Origin: an uncultured Flavobacteriaceae bacterium
GTDB lineage: Bacteria; Bacteroidota; Bacteroidia; Flavobacteriales; Flavobacteriaceae
Reading direction: 5' to 3'
Length of the DNA: 64,000 bases
Assembly: GCA_947495135.1 (NCBI GenBank)
Contig: CANLXN010000010.1
Span: 124,001-188,000, forward strand
The position numbers and the translations under genes are program-made. This document shows positions 1 to 8,853 of this stretch, piece by piece. Under the pieces are notes generated by a model. That model was given only the letters and a program-made list of their open reading frames with translations, was not told the origin of the DNA and made no database searches. How positions within the stretch are numbered: position 1 is the first letter of the stretch; the number at the start of each line of letters is the position of its first letter.

Positions 1-1372
1 TTAGTGAGAATACGGCACGCATTGCACCTAAAAATTTGTTGTCACGCTTATTCGAACAACAAAACAAAGATAAATTTGCAGACATTTTTGATCAAACCCT
101 ACTCAATGTTGCTAAAGATAATATTGATATTTTCTCGGTACTTACACAAGGTGGCGAAAAAGTAGTCTTGTTTGAAAACCTAAGCAAGTATGTAACCGAT
201 AACAAAGATGCCTTTTGCAAAGCCATAGTAAACAAACTGGTAAATTTTAGTTTTGAACATATCTTCACACAGAAGTTCGATTTCTTTGCAACCATTTTTG
301 AATATTTAATTAAAGATTATAACTCAAATAGTGGGGGAAAGTATGCTGAGTATTTCACACCTCACGCAGTCGCTAAAATTATGGCTGCCTGTTTGGTAAC
401 CGAAGACAATGTAAATAATGCCACCTGTTATGATCCTAGTGCAGGTTCTGGTACTTTGCTCATGAATTTGGCACATGCCATTGGTGAAGATAAATGTACC
501 ATCTACTCACAAGATATTTCACAAAAATCTTCTGCATTATTGCGTTTAAACCTTATTTTAAACAATCTGGTACATTCCATACAAAACATTATACAAGGCA
601 ATACCATTTTAAGTCCTTATCATAAACAAGACGATGGACAATTAGACCAGTTTGATTATATCGTATCCAACCCACCATTTAAGTTAGATTTTAGCGATTA
701 TAGTGCAGATTAGATAGTAAAGCCAATAAAGAACGCTTTTTTGCAGGCATTCCAAAAGTACCAGCCAAGAAGAAAGACTCTATGGCTATTTACCTATTGT
801 TCATACAGCATATCATGCACAGTTTAACATCAAAAGGAAAAGCCGCTATTGTTGTGCCAACAGGTTTTATTACAGCACAATCTGGTATTGATAAAAAGAT
901 TAGAAAAAAACTGGTAGAAAGCAAAATGTTAGCAGGTGTCGTAAGTATGCCGTCTAACATATTTGCAACGACTGGGACTAATGTAAGTATTTTGTTTTTA
1001 GACAAAACCAATACTAAAGATGTAGTGTTGGTAGATGCCTCTAATTTAGGAAGCAAAGTCAAAGACAGCAATGGCAACCAAAAGACTTTATTAAGTGAGA
1101 AAGAAGAGCAGAGAATAATAGATGTTTTTAATGCTAAAGAAGTACAAGATGACTTTTCTGTAGTGGTTAGTTATGAAGACATTGAAGCCAAAAACTATTC
1201 GTTGAGTGCAGGACAGTATTTTGAAATTAAAATTGAATATATTGATATTACAGCGGAAGAGTTTAATGCTAAAATAAAAGGTTTTGAAAGTAAATTGGGA
1301 GCCTTGTTTTCTGAATCAAAAAAATTAGAAAAGGAAATTCAGAGTAATTTGAAAGAATTGAACTATGAATGA
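1..1372 (+). pseudogene. hsdM: Type I restriction-modification DNA methylase HsdM, 5'-truncated by window edge and frameshifted
   Basis: Adenine-N6 methyltransferase subunit of a type I restriction-modification system. It would transfer a methyl group from SAM to DNA, guided by HsdS. The reading frame is already open at base 3, so the N-terminal helical domain lies upstream of the window. Motif I (DPSAGSG, near 433-453) and the catalytic NPPF motif (near 670-681) are both visible. The frame stops at 711-713, and the homologous sequence continues at once in another frame (LDSKANKERFF, then the C-terminal part from 782). One missing base near 710, in the run gattaga, explains this: with one extra T the two parts join cleanly. 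It could be a real disabling mutation, a slippage site, or a sequencing error. The last codons overlap hsdS by 8 nt. Confidence 0.85.
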
Positions 1373-2564
1373 ATTCAGATTAAAGGATTTACTAGAAATA
1401 AAGAATGGTAGAGATTACAAGCATCTAAATGATGGTTCTATACCTGTTTATGGGAGTGGTGGCTTAATGAGATACGTTGATGAATCCCTTTATGATGGAA
1501 AAAGTATTTTATTACCTAGAAAAGGAACTTTAAGTAATATACAGTATGTAAACGAATCATTTTGGACAGTTGATACTATTTATTATTCGATTGTTGACGA
1601 AGATAAGGCTGATCCATACTTCTTATATAATTATATCAAACTATTAGATTTAGAGCACTTAAACTCTGGTACAGGTGTTCCAAGTATGACATTTGGTGCT
1701 TACTATGATGTGCCAATTATTCTACCTGATCTTACTATACAAAAACAAATCGCCAAAGTCTTATCCGATTTAGATGCTAAGATTGAAGTCAACAACAAAA
1801 TCAACCAAGATTTAGAGGTGATGACAAAAACGATTTACGACTATTGGTTTGTACAGTTTGATTTTCCAGATGCTAATGGTAAGCCTTATAAATCGTCTGG
1901 TGGAACAATGGTGTATAATGAGGAGTTGAAACGTGAGATTCCTGAGGGTTGGGAAGTTAAAAAAATCAACGATATAGCTAAAACTGGCTCTGGAGGAACA
2001 CCTTTAAAATCAAAAAAAGAATATTATGATAACGGTAATATACCTTGGATAAATAGTGGCGAAGTAAATGCTTCATTTATAATTTCCGCAAAAAAGTTTA
2101 TCTCTCAATTAGGTTTAGAAAAGTCTAGCGCAAAATTATTTAAAAAAGGAACTATACTCATGGCAATGTATGGAGCAACGGCTGGTCAGGTTAGTTTAAT
2201 GGATATTGAAGCAACCACTAATCAGGCAATTTGCGGAATAAATACTAAAGATGAGAAATTGAAATATTATACTAAATTTTCATTAGAAGATATGTATCAA
2301 TATTTAATCAATTTAAGCACTGGTTCAGCAAGAGATAATTTGTCACAAGATAAAATTAGGAACTTAAATATCGTGATTCCTGAAGAGAATTCGATTTCAA
2401 ATTTTCATAAAATAATAGAGCCTAATTTTGATAAAATATTAATAAACTTAAAACAAAACCAAAAACTCGCCGAGTTACGCGATTGGTTGTTACCTATGCT
2501 TATGAATGGACAGGTTACTGTTGGTGAGGTTGAGAGTGAAACTAATCAAAATGTTAACGTATGA
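1365..2564 (+). CDS. hsdS: Type I restriction-modification specificity subunit HsdS
   Basis: 399-aa DNA-recognition subunit of a type I system; it sets the target sequence for methylation and cleavage. Two target-recognition halves can be seen. The first is about residues 1-150 (GRDYKHLNDGSIPVYGSGG, a typical TRD start). It is followed by a helical spacer (QKQIAKVLSDLDAKIEVNN), and then a second TRD at about 190-385 starting PEGWEVKKINDIAKTGSGG. The C-terminal helix repeats the spacer pattern (LAELRDWLLPMLMNGQ). The start ATG lies inside the hsdM end and its stop overlaps the next gene by 4 nt, so translation is probably coupled. The length is normal for a two-TRD HsdS. No hsdR is present in the window. 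Confidence 0.9.
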   Translation: MNEFRLKDLLEIKNGRDYKHLNDGSIPVYGSGGLMRYVDESLYDGKSILLPRKGTLSNIQYVNESFWTVDTIYYSIVDEDKADPYFLYNYIKLLDLEHLNSGTGVPSMTFGAYYDVPIILPDLTIQKQIAKVLSDLDAKIEVNNKINQDLEVMTKTIYDYWFVQFDFPDANGKPYKSSGGTMVYNEELKREIPEGWEVKKINDIAKTGSGGTPLKSKKEYYDNGNIPWINSGEVNASFIISAKKFISQLGLEKSSAKLFKKGTILMAMYGATAGQVSLMDIEATTNQAICGINTKDEKLKYYTKFSLEDMYQYLINLSTGSARDNLSQDKIRNLNIVIPEENSISNFHKIIEPNFDKILINLKQNQKLAELRDWLLPMLMNGQVTVGEVESETNQNVNV

Positions 2565-4504
2565 GATTGGCGGCATTATATATTCCGGGAAATATGTTAC
2601 CACATGTCTTTGGTGACGATCACGAAGATTTAACAATCAACTTTGGAGGTAAATATATATACAAGGTAAAAAATGATAAAGTCGTTGAAAAAAAACTTAA
2701 TAATAAATTCATTCCTGAACTGTGGGATTCTATAACATTATTAAGTGCTATTGTCGGTGCGAATGGAACTGGTAAATCAAGTTTACTAAACTGTTTTAGA
2801 GGTAACTCTTTCTGTTTAAGCGTATATGAGAATGAAATTAATGATGAATATGAAATTACCGCAATAGAAAGTGCTTATCAAGATTTTTTTTATTACACCC
2901 CCCATTTTGAAATGATTTCGGAAGGTTCTGAAAATAATAATTTCCGAGATATTTCAAAATTTCCATTAATGGTTGATGATGTTGAATATGAACGAAATGA
3001 TCTTACCACTCTATTGGAATTGCATGCCTCTGAAAACTTAAAGCGCTGGATAAAATTCTCAAATCTAGAATTTCTTAAAGAAGATAAAATTGATCTACCA
3101 ATTTTTGATAAGATTAAGATTAAGATTAATCATATCCCCATAAGAGAAAGTGAAACTTCCTATAAGTTTAGAGATTTCTTTCGGAGATTTAAAGAAATAG
3201 AAAGTGAGCAAAGGCCTATTGATGAACAAAAAAAATTGGATGAAGCCGGTCTAAAAACTAGCGAAGAAGTTAGAAGATCGAACGTAAACAATCAACTTCG
3301 TTTGAGTTACGAAATTATTTCAAGAGTTATTGATAAAACTCAAAATATACTTGAAGCTACGGACAATAAATTTTTAATTGAAGGATATATTAATAGCGAT
3401 TGGGACACGGACAGTCTGGAATTTACAAAGCACGCTAAAAGCTTAAAGCGTTCGTTCTACTGGTTTTTAGAAAACGCTTATGTTCAATTAAGTTCTAAAT
3501 CGGAAAAAAAATATTTACCAAAAAAGGAAATTTCAGCCCTCTTAGAAGCTTTGTTAAAACACATTCCTGAAAATGATGAGATAAAAAATTGGACGGAGAT
3601 GAATGTTTCTCAAGAAGCGGCTTTAGAGATTTTGGAGACCTATGAACAATTTTTATTAGCCTTCAAAGATGACTTTGCGTTCGACAGAAAAATACTTTTA
3701 ACCTTCAGTCCGTATAGACGTTTAAGCTCAGGTGAAAGAGGAATGTATAATCTATTTTCATCATTTCTTGATTTGAAATATCGATATGAGAATAGTATCG
3801 CTAATGATTATTTCAAATTCGGCAAGAAAGATACATTGGCAAACGATCTGGCCATTCTAATTGATGAGGGTGATTTAGGTTTTCATCCGCATTGGAAAAA
3901 GAAGTATGTTCATTTTTTGATTACTATTTTACCAAAAATATTTTCCACCCAATCTCTTCAAATCATTATCGCTACACATGATCCATTGACTTTATCCGAC
4001 ATTCCGAACAATAATATTGTCTATATGACAAAGCGTTTAGGAGAATATTCTGAAATTTTGGACAAATTTAAAAACCCAAAACAATCATTTGGCGCAAATA
4101 TAACTGATTTATTAGCGGATTCTTTTTTTGTTGAAAATGGTTTGATAGGAGATTTTGCAAAGGGGAAAATTGAAGAAGTTATAAATTGGCTAAATTATAA
4201 GATACTTACTGATGAAATAGTCGCGATAAAGTATAAGTTACTTAACGGAATTGAGGATGAAAGTACGAAGCTCCTCAAAAGTAAAACGGAGGAAGCAAAA
4301 CTTTTACATGATTCTAGATTAGAATTAACCTCGGAATATTGTTTTTCTTTGATAAACATTGTAGACGAGCCGCTTCTCAAATATAAATTAGAAGAGATGT
4401 ATTATTTAGCGTTTCCAGAAAAATTGCAAGAAAATAATACTAAAGAACAAATCAAGGCATTTGCGCGAAAACTGGGTAGAGATGATATAGCAGGAAAGAT
4501 ATGA
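2561..4504 (+). CDS. AAA/ABC-type ATPase, Septu PtuA-like
   Basis: 647-aa ATPase of the overcoming-lysogenization/SMC-like type. Walker A is GANGTGKS at residues 66-73, the ABC signature-like LSSGER is at 388-393, Walker B is ILIDEGD with D435-E436, and a switch histidine is H473 in ATHDP. A long charged, helical insert lies between Walker A and the signature, as in PtuA-type ATPases. The start ATG overlaps the hsdS stop and its stop overlaps the following HNH gene, both as ATGA. A large ATPase followed directly by an HNH nuclease is the arrangement of the anti-phage system Septu (PtuAB), also used as the effector of some retrons. No reverse transcriptase is present here, so Septu-like is the better name. 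The exact subtype is inferred. Confidence 0.75.
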   Translation: MRLAALYIPGNMLPHVFGDDHEDLTINFGGKYIYKVKNDKVVEKKLNNKFIPELWDSITLLSAIVGANGTGKSSLLNCFRGNSFCLSVYENEINDEYEITAIESAYQDFFYYTPHFEMISEGSENNNFRDISKFPLMVDDVEYERNDLTTLLELHASENLKRWIKFSNLEFLKEDKIDLPIFDKIKIKINHIPIRESETSYKFRDFFRRFKEIESEQRPIDEQKKLDEAGLKTSEEVRRSNVNNQLRLSYEIISRVIDKTQNILEATDNKFLIEGYINSDWDTDSLEFTKHAKSLKRSFYWFLENAYVQLSSKSEKKYLPKKEISALLEALLKHIPENDEIKNWTEMNVSQEAALEILETYEQFLLAFKDDFAFDRKILLTFSPYRRLSSGERGMYNLFSSFLDLKYRYENSIANDYFKFGKKDTLANDLAILIDEGDLGFHPHWKKKYVHFLITILPKIFSTQSLQIIIATHDPLTLSDIPNNNIVYMTKRLGEYSEILDKFKNPKQSFGANITDLLADSFFVENGLIGDFAKGKIEEVINWLNYKILTDEIVAIKYKLLNGIEDESTKLLKSKTEEAKLLHDSRLELTSEYCFSLINIVDEPLLKYKLEEMYYLAFPEKLQENNTKEQIKAFARKLGRDDIAGKI

Positions 4505-5511
4505 TATACTTGGGAGATCAAATGACTGCATTAAACGCTTATAGCAAAGAAGCTGTGTGTTGGCTAAATATCAAACTATTTGGTAAGTTGAAACCAAATG
4601 GAATGGGTTATAAATGTTCGGATTCAAATTGCATTATTTGTAATAAGGATTTAAGAAAGAACACAGCAATTAATGATGTTTTCAGGGGATTGTTTAGTAG
4701 CCAAATTATTGAGGACGTCGTTAAAAGCAAACCTAATCAATTGCTAGCCTTAATAGCCACATTAATTGCTCAATATATACCTCCATCTATTGCTGAAGAT
4801 GATTCGTTTGATATACAATGTAAGAAATTGTTTGTGACATCTGGATACCTTGGTTGGTTTCAAAAAAAGGATGAAAATACCCCTCAGTTGAAATGGAATT
4901 ACAGATTAGCTCTTCTTTTAGACAAACATGCATGTACCTACTGCAATAGAGAATATATTTTCGTTTATGAAAATAAAAATGGCGGTAAGGGGATGGTCCC
5001 TCAATTTGACCATTGGTTCGCAAAAACTGATTTTCCGTTATTAGCATTGTCATTCTATAATCTAATTCCTTCTTGTGCAACTTGCAATGGCATTAAATCT
5101 GACATAGAAATGAACCTAGGAGATCATTTGCATCCTTATGTGGACCCTAATATTTCAGATTCATATCGCTTTAGCTATTTTTTGAACTCTATAGATGCCC
5201 TTAAGGTTGTTTTAAAAAACAACTCTTTGCTCAGTTTTAAACCTGAGAAAACTTTTAAGGCTCTCAATTTAGAAATGATTTATAAAGGCCATTCTGGTAA
5301 AGAATTAAAAGACTTATATGAGCTTAGATATAAATACTCGGAAAACTACCTTAAGATTTTACTAGAAAATACGTTTGGGAATTTGTCAATGACAGATCAA
5401 GAAAAGTATCGATTAATATTTGGGATTGAACTAGACGACGAAAATTATCATAAACGAATTATGAGTAAGTTCAAAAAAGACATAATTACAGAATTATTAA
5501 ATAATACATAG
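4501..5511 (+). CDS. HNH endonuclease, Septu PtuB-like
   Basis: 336-aa HNH nuclease, the probable effector partner of the upstream ATPase. The fold is marked by CTYC (C145, C148), the FDHW segment with D170-H171, a conserved N187 in FYNLIPSC, and a second zinc pair C192-x2-C195 followed by N196 and K199. The pattern CxxC...DH...NLIPSCxxCNxxK is typical of PtuB-like HNH proteins. There is also an N-terminal cysteine cluster (C39, C44, C47), possibly a second metal site. It overlaps the ATPase by 4 nt and is 3 nt from the Mrr gene. By analogy with PtuB it should cut DNA or a host target when triggered by phage. The trigger cannot be read from the sequence. Confidence 0.75.
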   Translation: MIYLGDQMTALNAYSKEAVCWLNIKLFGKLKPNGMGYKCSDSNCIICNKDLRKNTAINDVFRGLFSSQIIEDVVKSKPNQLLALIATLIAQYIPPSIAEDDSFDIQCKKLFVTSGYLGWFQKKDENTPQLKWNYRLALLLDKHACTYCNREYIFVYENKNGGKGMVPQFDHWFAKTDFPLLALSFYNLIPSCATCNGIKSDIEMNLGDHLHPYVDPNISDSYRFSYFLNSIDALKVVLKNNSLLSFKPEKTFKALNLEMIYKGHSGKELKDLYELRYKYSENYLKILLENTFGNLSMTDQEKYRLIFGIELDDENYHKRIMSKFKKDIITELLNNT

Positions 5512-5514
5512 CAA

Positions 5515-6447
5515 ATGCCCATACCAAAACATTTTGAAATTCGCGTTCCTGCCTTGCAATTACTTCAAGACGAAGGAACCTTAAAGCTTAATGAAATTGT
5601 GACCTCGCTTGGTGAACAATTTCAACTTAATGAAGAAGCTATGTCGGAAATGTATCCTTCCGGCAACGGCCATATTTTTTATGACCGTGTAAGTTGGGCA
5701 CTTAGTTACTTGAATATGGCAGATTTGTTGGATAAGCCAAAAAGAGGGCTTTACAAGATTAATGATACTGGTATGCTACTATTACAAACACCAGAGAAGG
5801 TAAATAAATATGTAGACTCTAAAGTCAATGAGCGTGAAATACCAAGTAAATCTAAGAAAAGTTCTCAGTTGGATGAAGAAATTAACGAATCAACCAATAG
5901 CAGTACTCCCTCTGAAAAACTATATAATTCTTTTGAGAAAATAAAAGCTGCTCGGAAAACGGAGGTTTTAAATATGATACTGAGTAAAACTCCATATGAG
6001 TTTGAAAATCTAGTGGTGCAACTTTTACAAAAGATGGGATATGGAGGTGAGATCAAGGATTCTGGTTTAGTCACAAAAGCATCCAATGATGGTGGTATTG
6101 ATGGAATTATAAAAGAAGACGAATTGGGGTTAGGTAGAATTCATATTCAAGCCAAAAGATATGACCACAAAAATGGGGTTGGGAGAGACGATATTCAAAG
6201 GTTTGCAGGTGCCCTCTTAGGAGCGCCAATGAGTAAAGGAGTTTTTATAACTACATCTTACTTTTCTAAGGGAGCCATTGAATATGTAGACAAATTGAAC
6301 AATGCAACAATTATTCTTATCGATGGTGACCAATTAGCAGAATACATTTACAAATTTGGATTGGGGATGCAAGTGGTTCAAACCATCGAGATTAAAAAAT
6401 TGGATACGGATTTTTGGGATACGATGAAGGATAACTCAAATGGTTAG
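5515..6447 (+). CDS. mrr: Mrr-type restriction endonuclease
   Basis: 310-aa protein with the two Mrr domains. The N-terminal winged-helix domain, about residues 1-95 (Mrr_N, PF14338 type), opens with PKHFEIRVPALQLLQDEG. The C-terminal nuclease domain, about 155-290, opens with YEFENLVVQLLQKMGYGG and carries the PD-(D/E)xK-like core GGIDG (D196) and QAK (Q212-K214). Mrr enzymes are type IV or stand-alone restriction enzymes that cleave methylated DNA, or DNA of particular structure. The gene starts 3 nt after the HNH stop. An Mrr enzyme beside a type I methylase is notable, because some Mrr proteins attack DNA modified by foreign type I or III methylases. Confidence 0.88.
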   Translation: MPIPKHFEIRVPALQLLQDEGTLKLNEIVTSLGEQFQLNEEAMSEMYPSGNGHIFYDRVSWALSYLNMADLLDKPKRGLYKINDTGMLLLQTPEKVNKYVDSKVNEREIPSKSKKSSQLDEEINESTNSSTPSEKLYNSFEKIKAARKTEVLNMILSKTPYEFENLVVQLLQKMGYGGEIKDSGLVTKASNDGGIDGIIKEDELGLGRIHIQAKRYDHKNGVGRDDIQRFAGALLGAPMSKGVFITTSYFSKGAIEYVDKLNNATIILIDGDQLAEYIYKFGLGMQVVQTIEIKKLDTDFWDTMKDNSNG

Positions 6448-6450
6448 ACG

Positions 6451-7344
6451 ATGGAAGAGGATAAACTTATTAAAATTGAGAAATCTATTCGGTCCTATCG
6501 AGCCGTAGCCTTTGCATGCATAGTTCTGGGTTTTCTTTGCATATTTGTTGTCTTTTATGAGAATCAGTTCGTTGGACCAATGAAATGGAATGAAATTGGT
6601 GATTATTTGGGGGGAACTATGGTGGGACTATGGTCGTTAGCAGGTCTATTTTTTATTTATGTAGCTTTCTTAGGCCAAAGGTTAGATATACAGTTAACGA
6701 AAAAGGAACTTGAAGAGACTCGAAAAGTCCACTCAAGAAATACGACACTCATCAATAGGCAACAATTTGACAATTTGTTTTTTAATTTAATTCAAACACA
6801 TATTCAAATTGTAGCAGATTTAGACGCAACATTTCAGGTGATAAATCACCTTAATCAATATGAAACTACTAACTCGCAAGGAAGAGATGTATTTAGAGAT
6901 GCATTTATTCAATATATGCAGCCGGTTAAGGAAGGGGCGGATAGGCTAGAGGCATACCATAAATTATATAATGCGAATAGAGGTGAATTTGGTCATTATT
7001 ACAGATTCCTTTATCGTTTGATTGATACGGTGGAAAGAAAGCAATTTGTCGAGGAATTAGATATAAAAGGAAAAATTCCAGATCATGAGTATAAAAAAAT
7101 TAAAGAGAAGATGAATTTTGACATTCAATATGAATATACGTCTATAGTTCGCTCATTATTATCAGATGATGAGTTGGAATTGCTTTTTTATAATATGCTA
7201 CATTTCGATGAATTGAAGTTTAAAAGACTTATTGAGAAATATGTTTTATTAAAGAACATACCTAATGGTGAAAAGAAGATATCTATGACGGCATATAATT
7301 TCAATCCGGGAGCAATCAAGAAAGAAGAAAATCCTCATTTCTAA
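6451..7344 (+). CDS. Putative phage abortive infection protein (AbiC-like membrane protein)
   Basis: 297-aa protein with two N-terminal membrane segments (about residues 17-37 and 52-75) and a long cytoplasmic helical domain. The segment FDNLFFNLIQTH at 106-117, the later LYRLIDTV and the C-terminal ELELLFYNML region match my memory of the putative phage abortive infection family (putAbiC, PF16872). It begins 3 nt after mrr and is the last gene of the defence operon, so it is likely co-expressed. By family analogy it would kill or arrest the infected cell. The mechanism is unknown to me, and no nuclease or toxin motif is visible. Confidence 0.7.
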   Translation: MEEDKLIKIEKSIRSYRAVAFACIVLGFLCIFVVFYENQFVGPMKWNEIGDYLGGTMVGLWSLAGLFFIYVAFLGQRLDIQLTKKELEETRKVHSRNTTLINRQQFDNLFFNLIQTHIQIVADLDATFQVINHLNQYETTNSQGRDVFRDAFIQYMQPVKEGADRLEAYHKLYNANRGEFGHYYRFLYRLIDTVERKQFVEELDIKGKIPDHEYKKIKEKMNFDIQYEYTSIVRSLLSDDELELLFYNMLHFDELKFKRLIEKYVLLKNIPNGEKKISMTAYNFNPGAIKKEENPHF

Positions 7345-7427
7345 TCTTATCAATTCTCATTCCCTCCTTATTATCCCGAAGCTAGTCAACTCCTTTCTAA
7401 ATATGAAGTTTTAATACATAACAATCT

Positions 7428-7712
7428 ATGCCCAACAAAACCCCCACCCCCTGGAAAACAGCCCTTCTCGAGTTTATCGAGCTCATCTTAAAAAGTTTGG
7501 GCGGCAAAAGAAAACGGACTTGGCATCAACATGTCGTACCCTATGAAGACGATTGGGCGGTGCGGCGTGAGGGGAATAAGCGGATTACTTCTAAGCATAG
7601 AAAGCAATCTACTGCTATTAAGAAGGCCAAAACCATTGCAAGGAAGCATAAGGCAGATGTCATTATTCATCGCGCGGATGGGACGATACGGGATCGGATT
7701 AATTATGATTAA
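7428..7712 (+). CDS. DUF2188 domain protein
   Basis: 94-aa basic protein. Residues about 36-94 form a DUF2188 domain, recognised by VVPYEDDWAVRREGNKR, a run of helix KQSTAIKKAKTIARKHKAD and the closing strand VIIHRADGTIRDRINYD. The N-terminal 35 residues are an extra helical extension. The function of DUF2188 proteins is not established. The gene stands 83 nt after the defence operon on the same strand, so it may be a passenger of the island or the first host gene. No promoter was identified. Confidence 0.75.
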   Translation: MPNKTPTPWKTALLEFIELILKSLGGKRKRTWHQHVVPYEDDWAVRREGNKRITSKHRKQSTAIKKAKTIARKHKADVIIHRADGTIRDRINYD

Positions 7713-7776
7713 GATTGGAGAGCATCCAAAAAAGTATGCTCAAACCATCTAGAGCTGCAAAAACCCAATCGCTTCT

Positions 7777-8454
7777 TTACTCAACTAAGAGCTCTAATCC
7801 ACTAATGTAATCACCAACTGTATAACCGTCTGGGTTCGTTCCCCATGTAAAGTTGATAGCATCTCCACCAGCATTTTCATAAAACCAAAACTCAATTTTA
7901 TGTAATCCAGCGGCTAAATTAATAGTAGCAGAAGCAACAGAACCTGTTCCTTGATTAATCCAATCATCTAGCACCAGCACCCCATCGATATAAATTCTAG
8001 AACCATCATCGGAGTCCGAATTGAAGGTGAAGTTACCTGTGTTATCTACTGGTAACGATCCCTGAAATAAAATAATATAACCGTCTGCTGCCGGCGCGAT
8101 TGCGTCTGAAGTAGTCTCGTCCAGTAACCCAGTTACCAAACCACTGGAGGAAGGAATACCTAGTGTTCTCGGATTATCAATATCTGGTGAAGTGGTGTTT
8201 GGTATATCCCAAGTGTAATATTGAATGCCTGGAGTGCCAAATGAATTTGGCGATACCTCTATGATGTCTCCATCGGTTTCAACGCCGAGTAAATAAGACA
8301 CAGTCCCTGAGTAGGTTTGAGATCCATAGTTAGATAGTCTAACGGAGCCTCCATCTACATCTAGAAAGGCTTGAGGCGTTGTGGTTCCAATTCCAACTTG
8401 CGCGAAAGAAATGATAGAAGGTAAAAATGCGCATAACATAAGTAGTCGTTTCAT
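7777..8454 (-). CDS. Secreted protein with PA14-like carbohydrate-binding domain
   Basis: 225-aa exported protein. It has a signal peptide (cleavage after ISFA, residues about 1-18) followed by QVGIGTTTPQAFLDVDGGSVRL, a module common at the start of Bacteroidota tail-fibre-like surface proteins. From about residue 110 it shows a PA14-like beta fold: the core SDDGSRIYIDGVLVLDDW followed by LAAGLHKIEFWFYENAGGDA. PA14 domains usually bind sugars. No T9SS sorting domain or lipobox is seen, so it is probably periplasmic or released. It is a monocistronic minus-strand gene convergent with the DUF2188 gene. Confidence 0.65.
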   Translation of the reverse strand: MKRLLMLCAFLPSIISFAQVGIGTTTPQAFLDVDGGSVRLSNYGSQTYSGTVSYLLGVETDGDIIEVSPNSFGTPGIQYYTWDIPNTTSPDIDNPRTLGIPSSSGLVTGLLDETTSDAIAPAADGYIILFQGSLPVDNTGNFTFNSDSDDGSRIYIDGVLVLDDWINQGTGSVASATINLAAGLHKIEFWFYENAGGDAINFTWGTNPDGYTVGDYISGLELLVE

Positions 8455-8853
8455 AAGTAAGGGTTTTAGGGACTACGAAGGTATCTATCTTCTTACGAAC
8501 TAGGTCTGCGCTTTATCCGATTGTTGAGTGATTAAGCGAAAAGCCATGAAACAACGTTTCATCATTATTATAAAAGATGGAACATTAAATTGGAAGCCAC
8601 TAGAGCTCAAGAACTAATGGAAGTAGTGGATGTTACTCAATAAGGTGATGATATTTATCTCTCAACTTTAGCCAAATAAATGCAGCCTTAACGTTTAATA
8701 ATAACGAAACTGAGCCCGAGGGTTATTCGTTTTTAGAAAGGCGTCACCATTTCCATACCTTTAACCGCTCAGCATTTGTATCTATGAACCCTTTAACATG
8801 GTGCAGGAGGGAGTATATGTACCATCAACTCAATATCGAATAGAAGAAACTCT
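8455..8853. other. 399-nt intergenic region without a recognisable gene
   Basis: No convincing coding frame or RNA was found between the PA14 gene start and the end of the LytTR regulator gene. A 17-bp perfect dyad ATGAAACAACGTTTCAT (7-bp arms, 3-nt spacer) lies at 8546-8562, about 90 bp upstream of the PA14 gene start, and could be an operator. The rest may be decayed sequence. Confidence 0.4.

Noticed and set aside
1-7344. Retron or CRISPR-linked effector in the defence operon
   Set aside because: No reverse transcriptase, no repeated msr/msd RNA and no CRISPR repeat array are visible; only the ATPase/HNH pair is shared with retron effectors.
8548-8616. 23-codon frame reading MKQRFIIIIKDGTLNWKPLELKN
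   Set aside because: Too short, with no ribosome site or homology that I can recall, and overlapping the dyad at 8546-8562.
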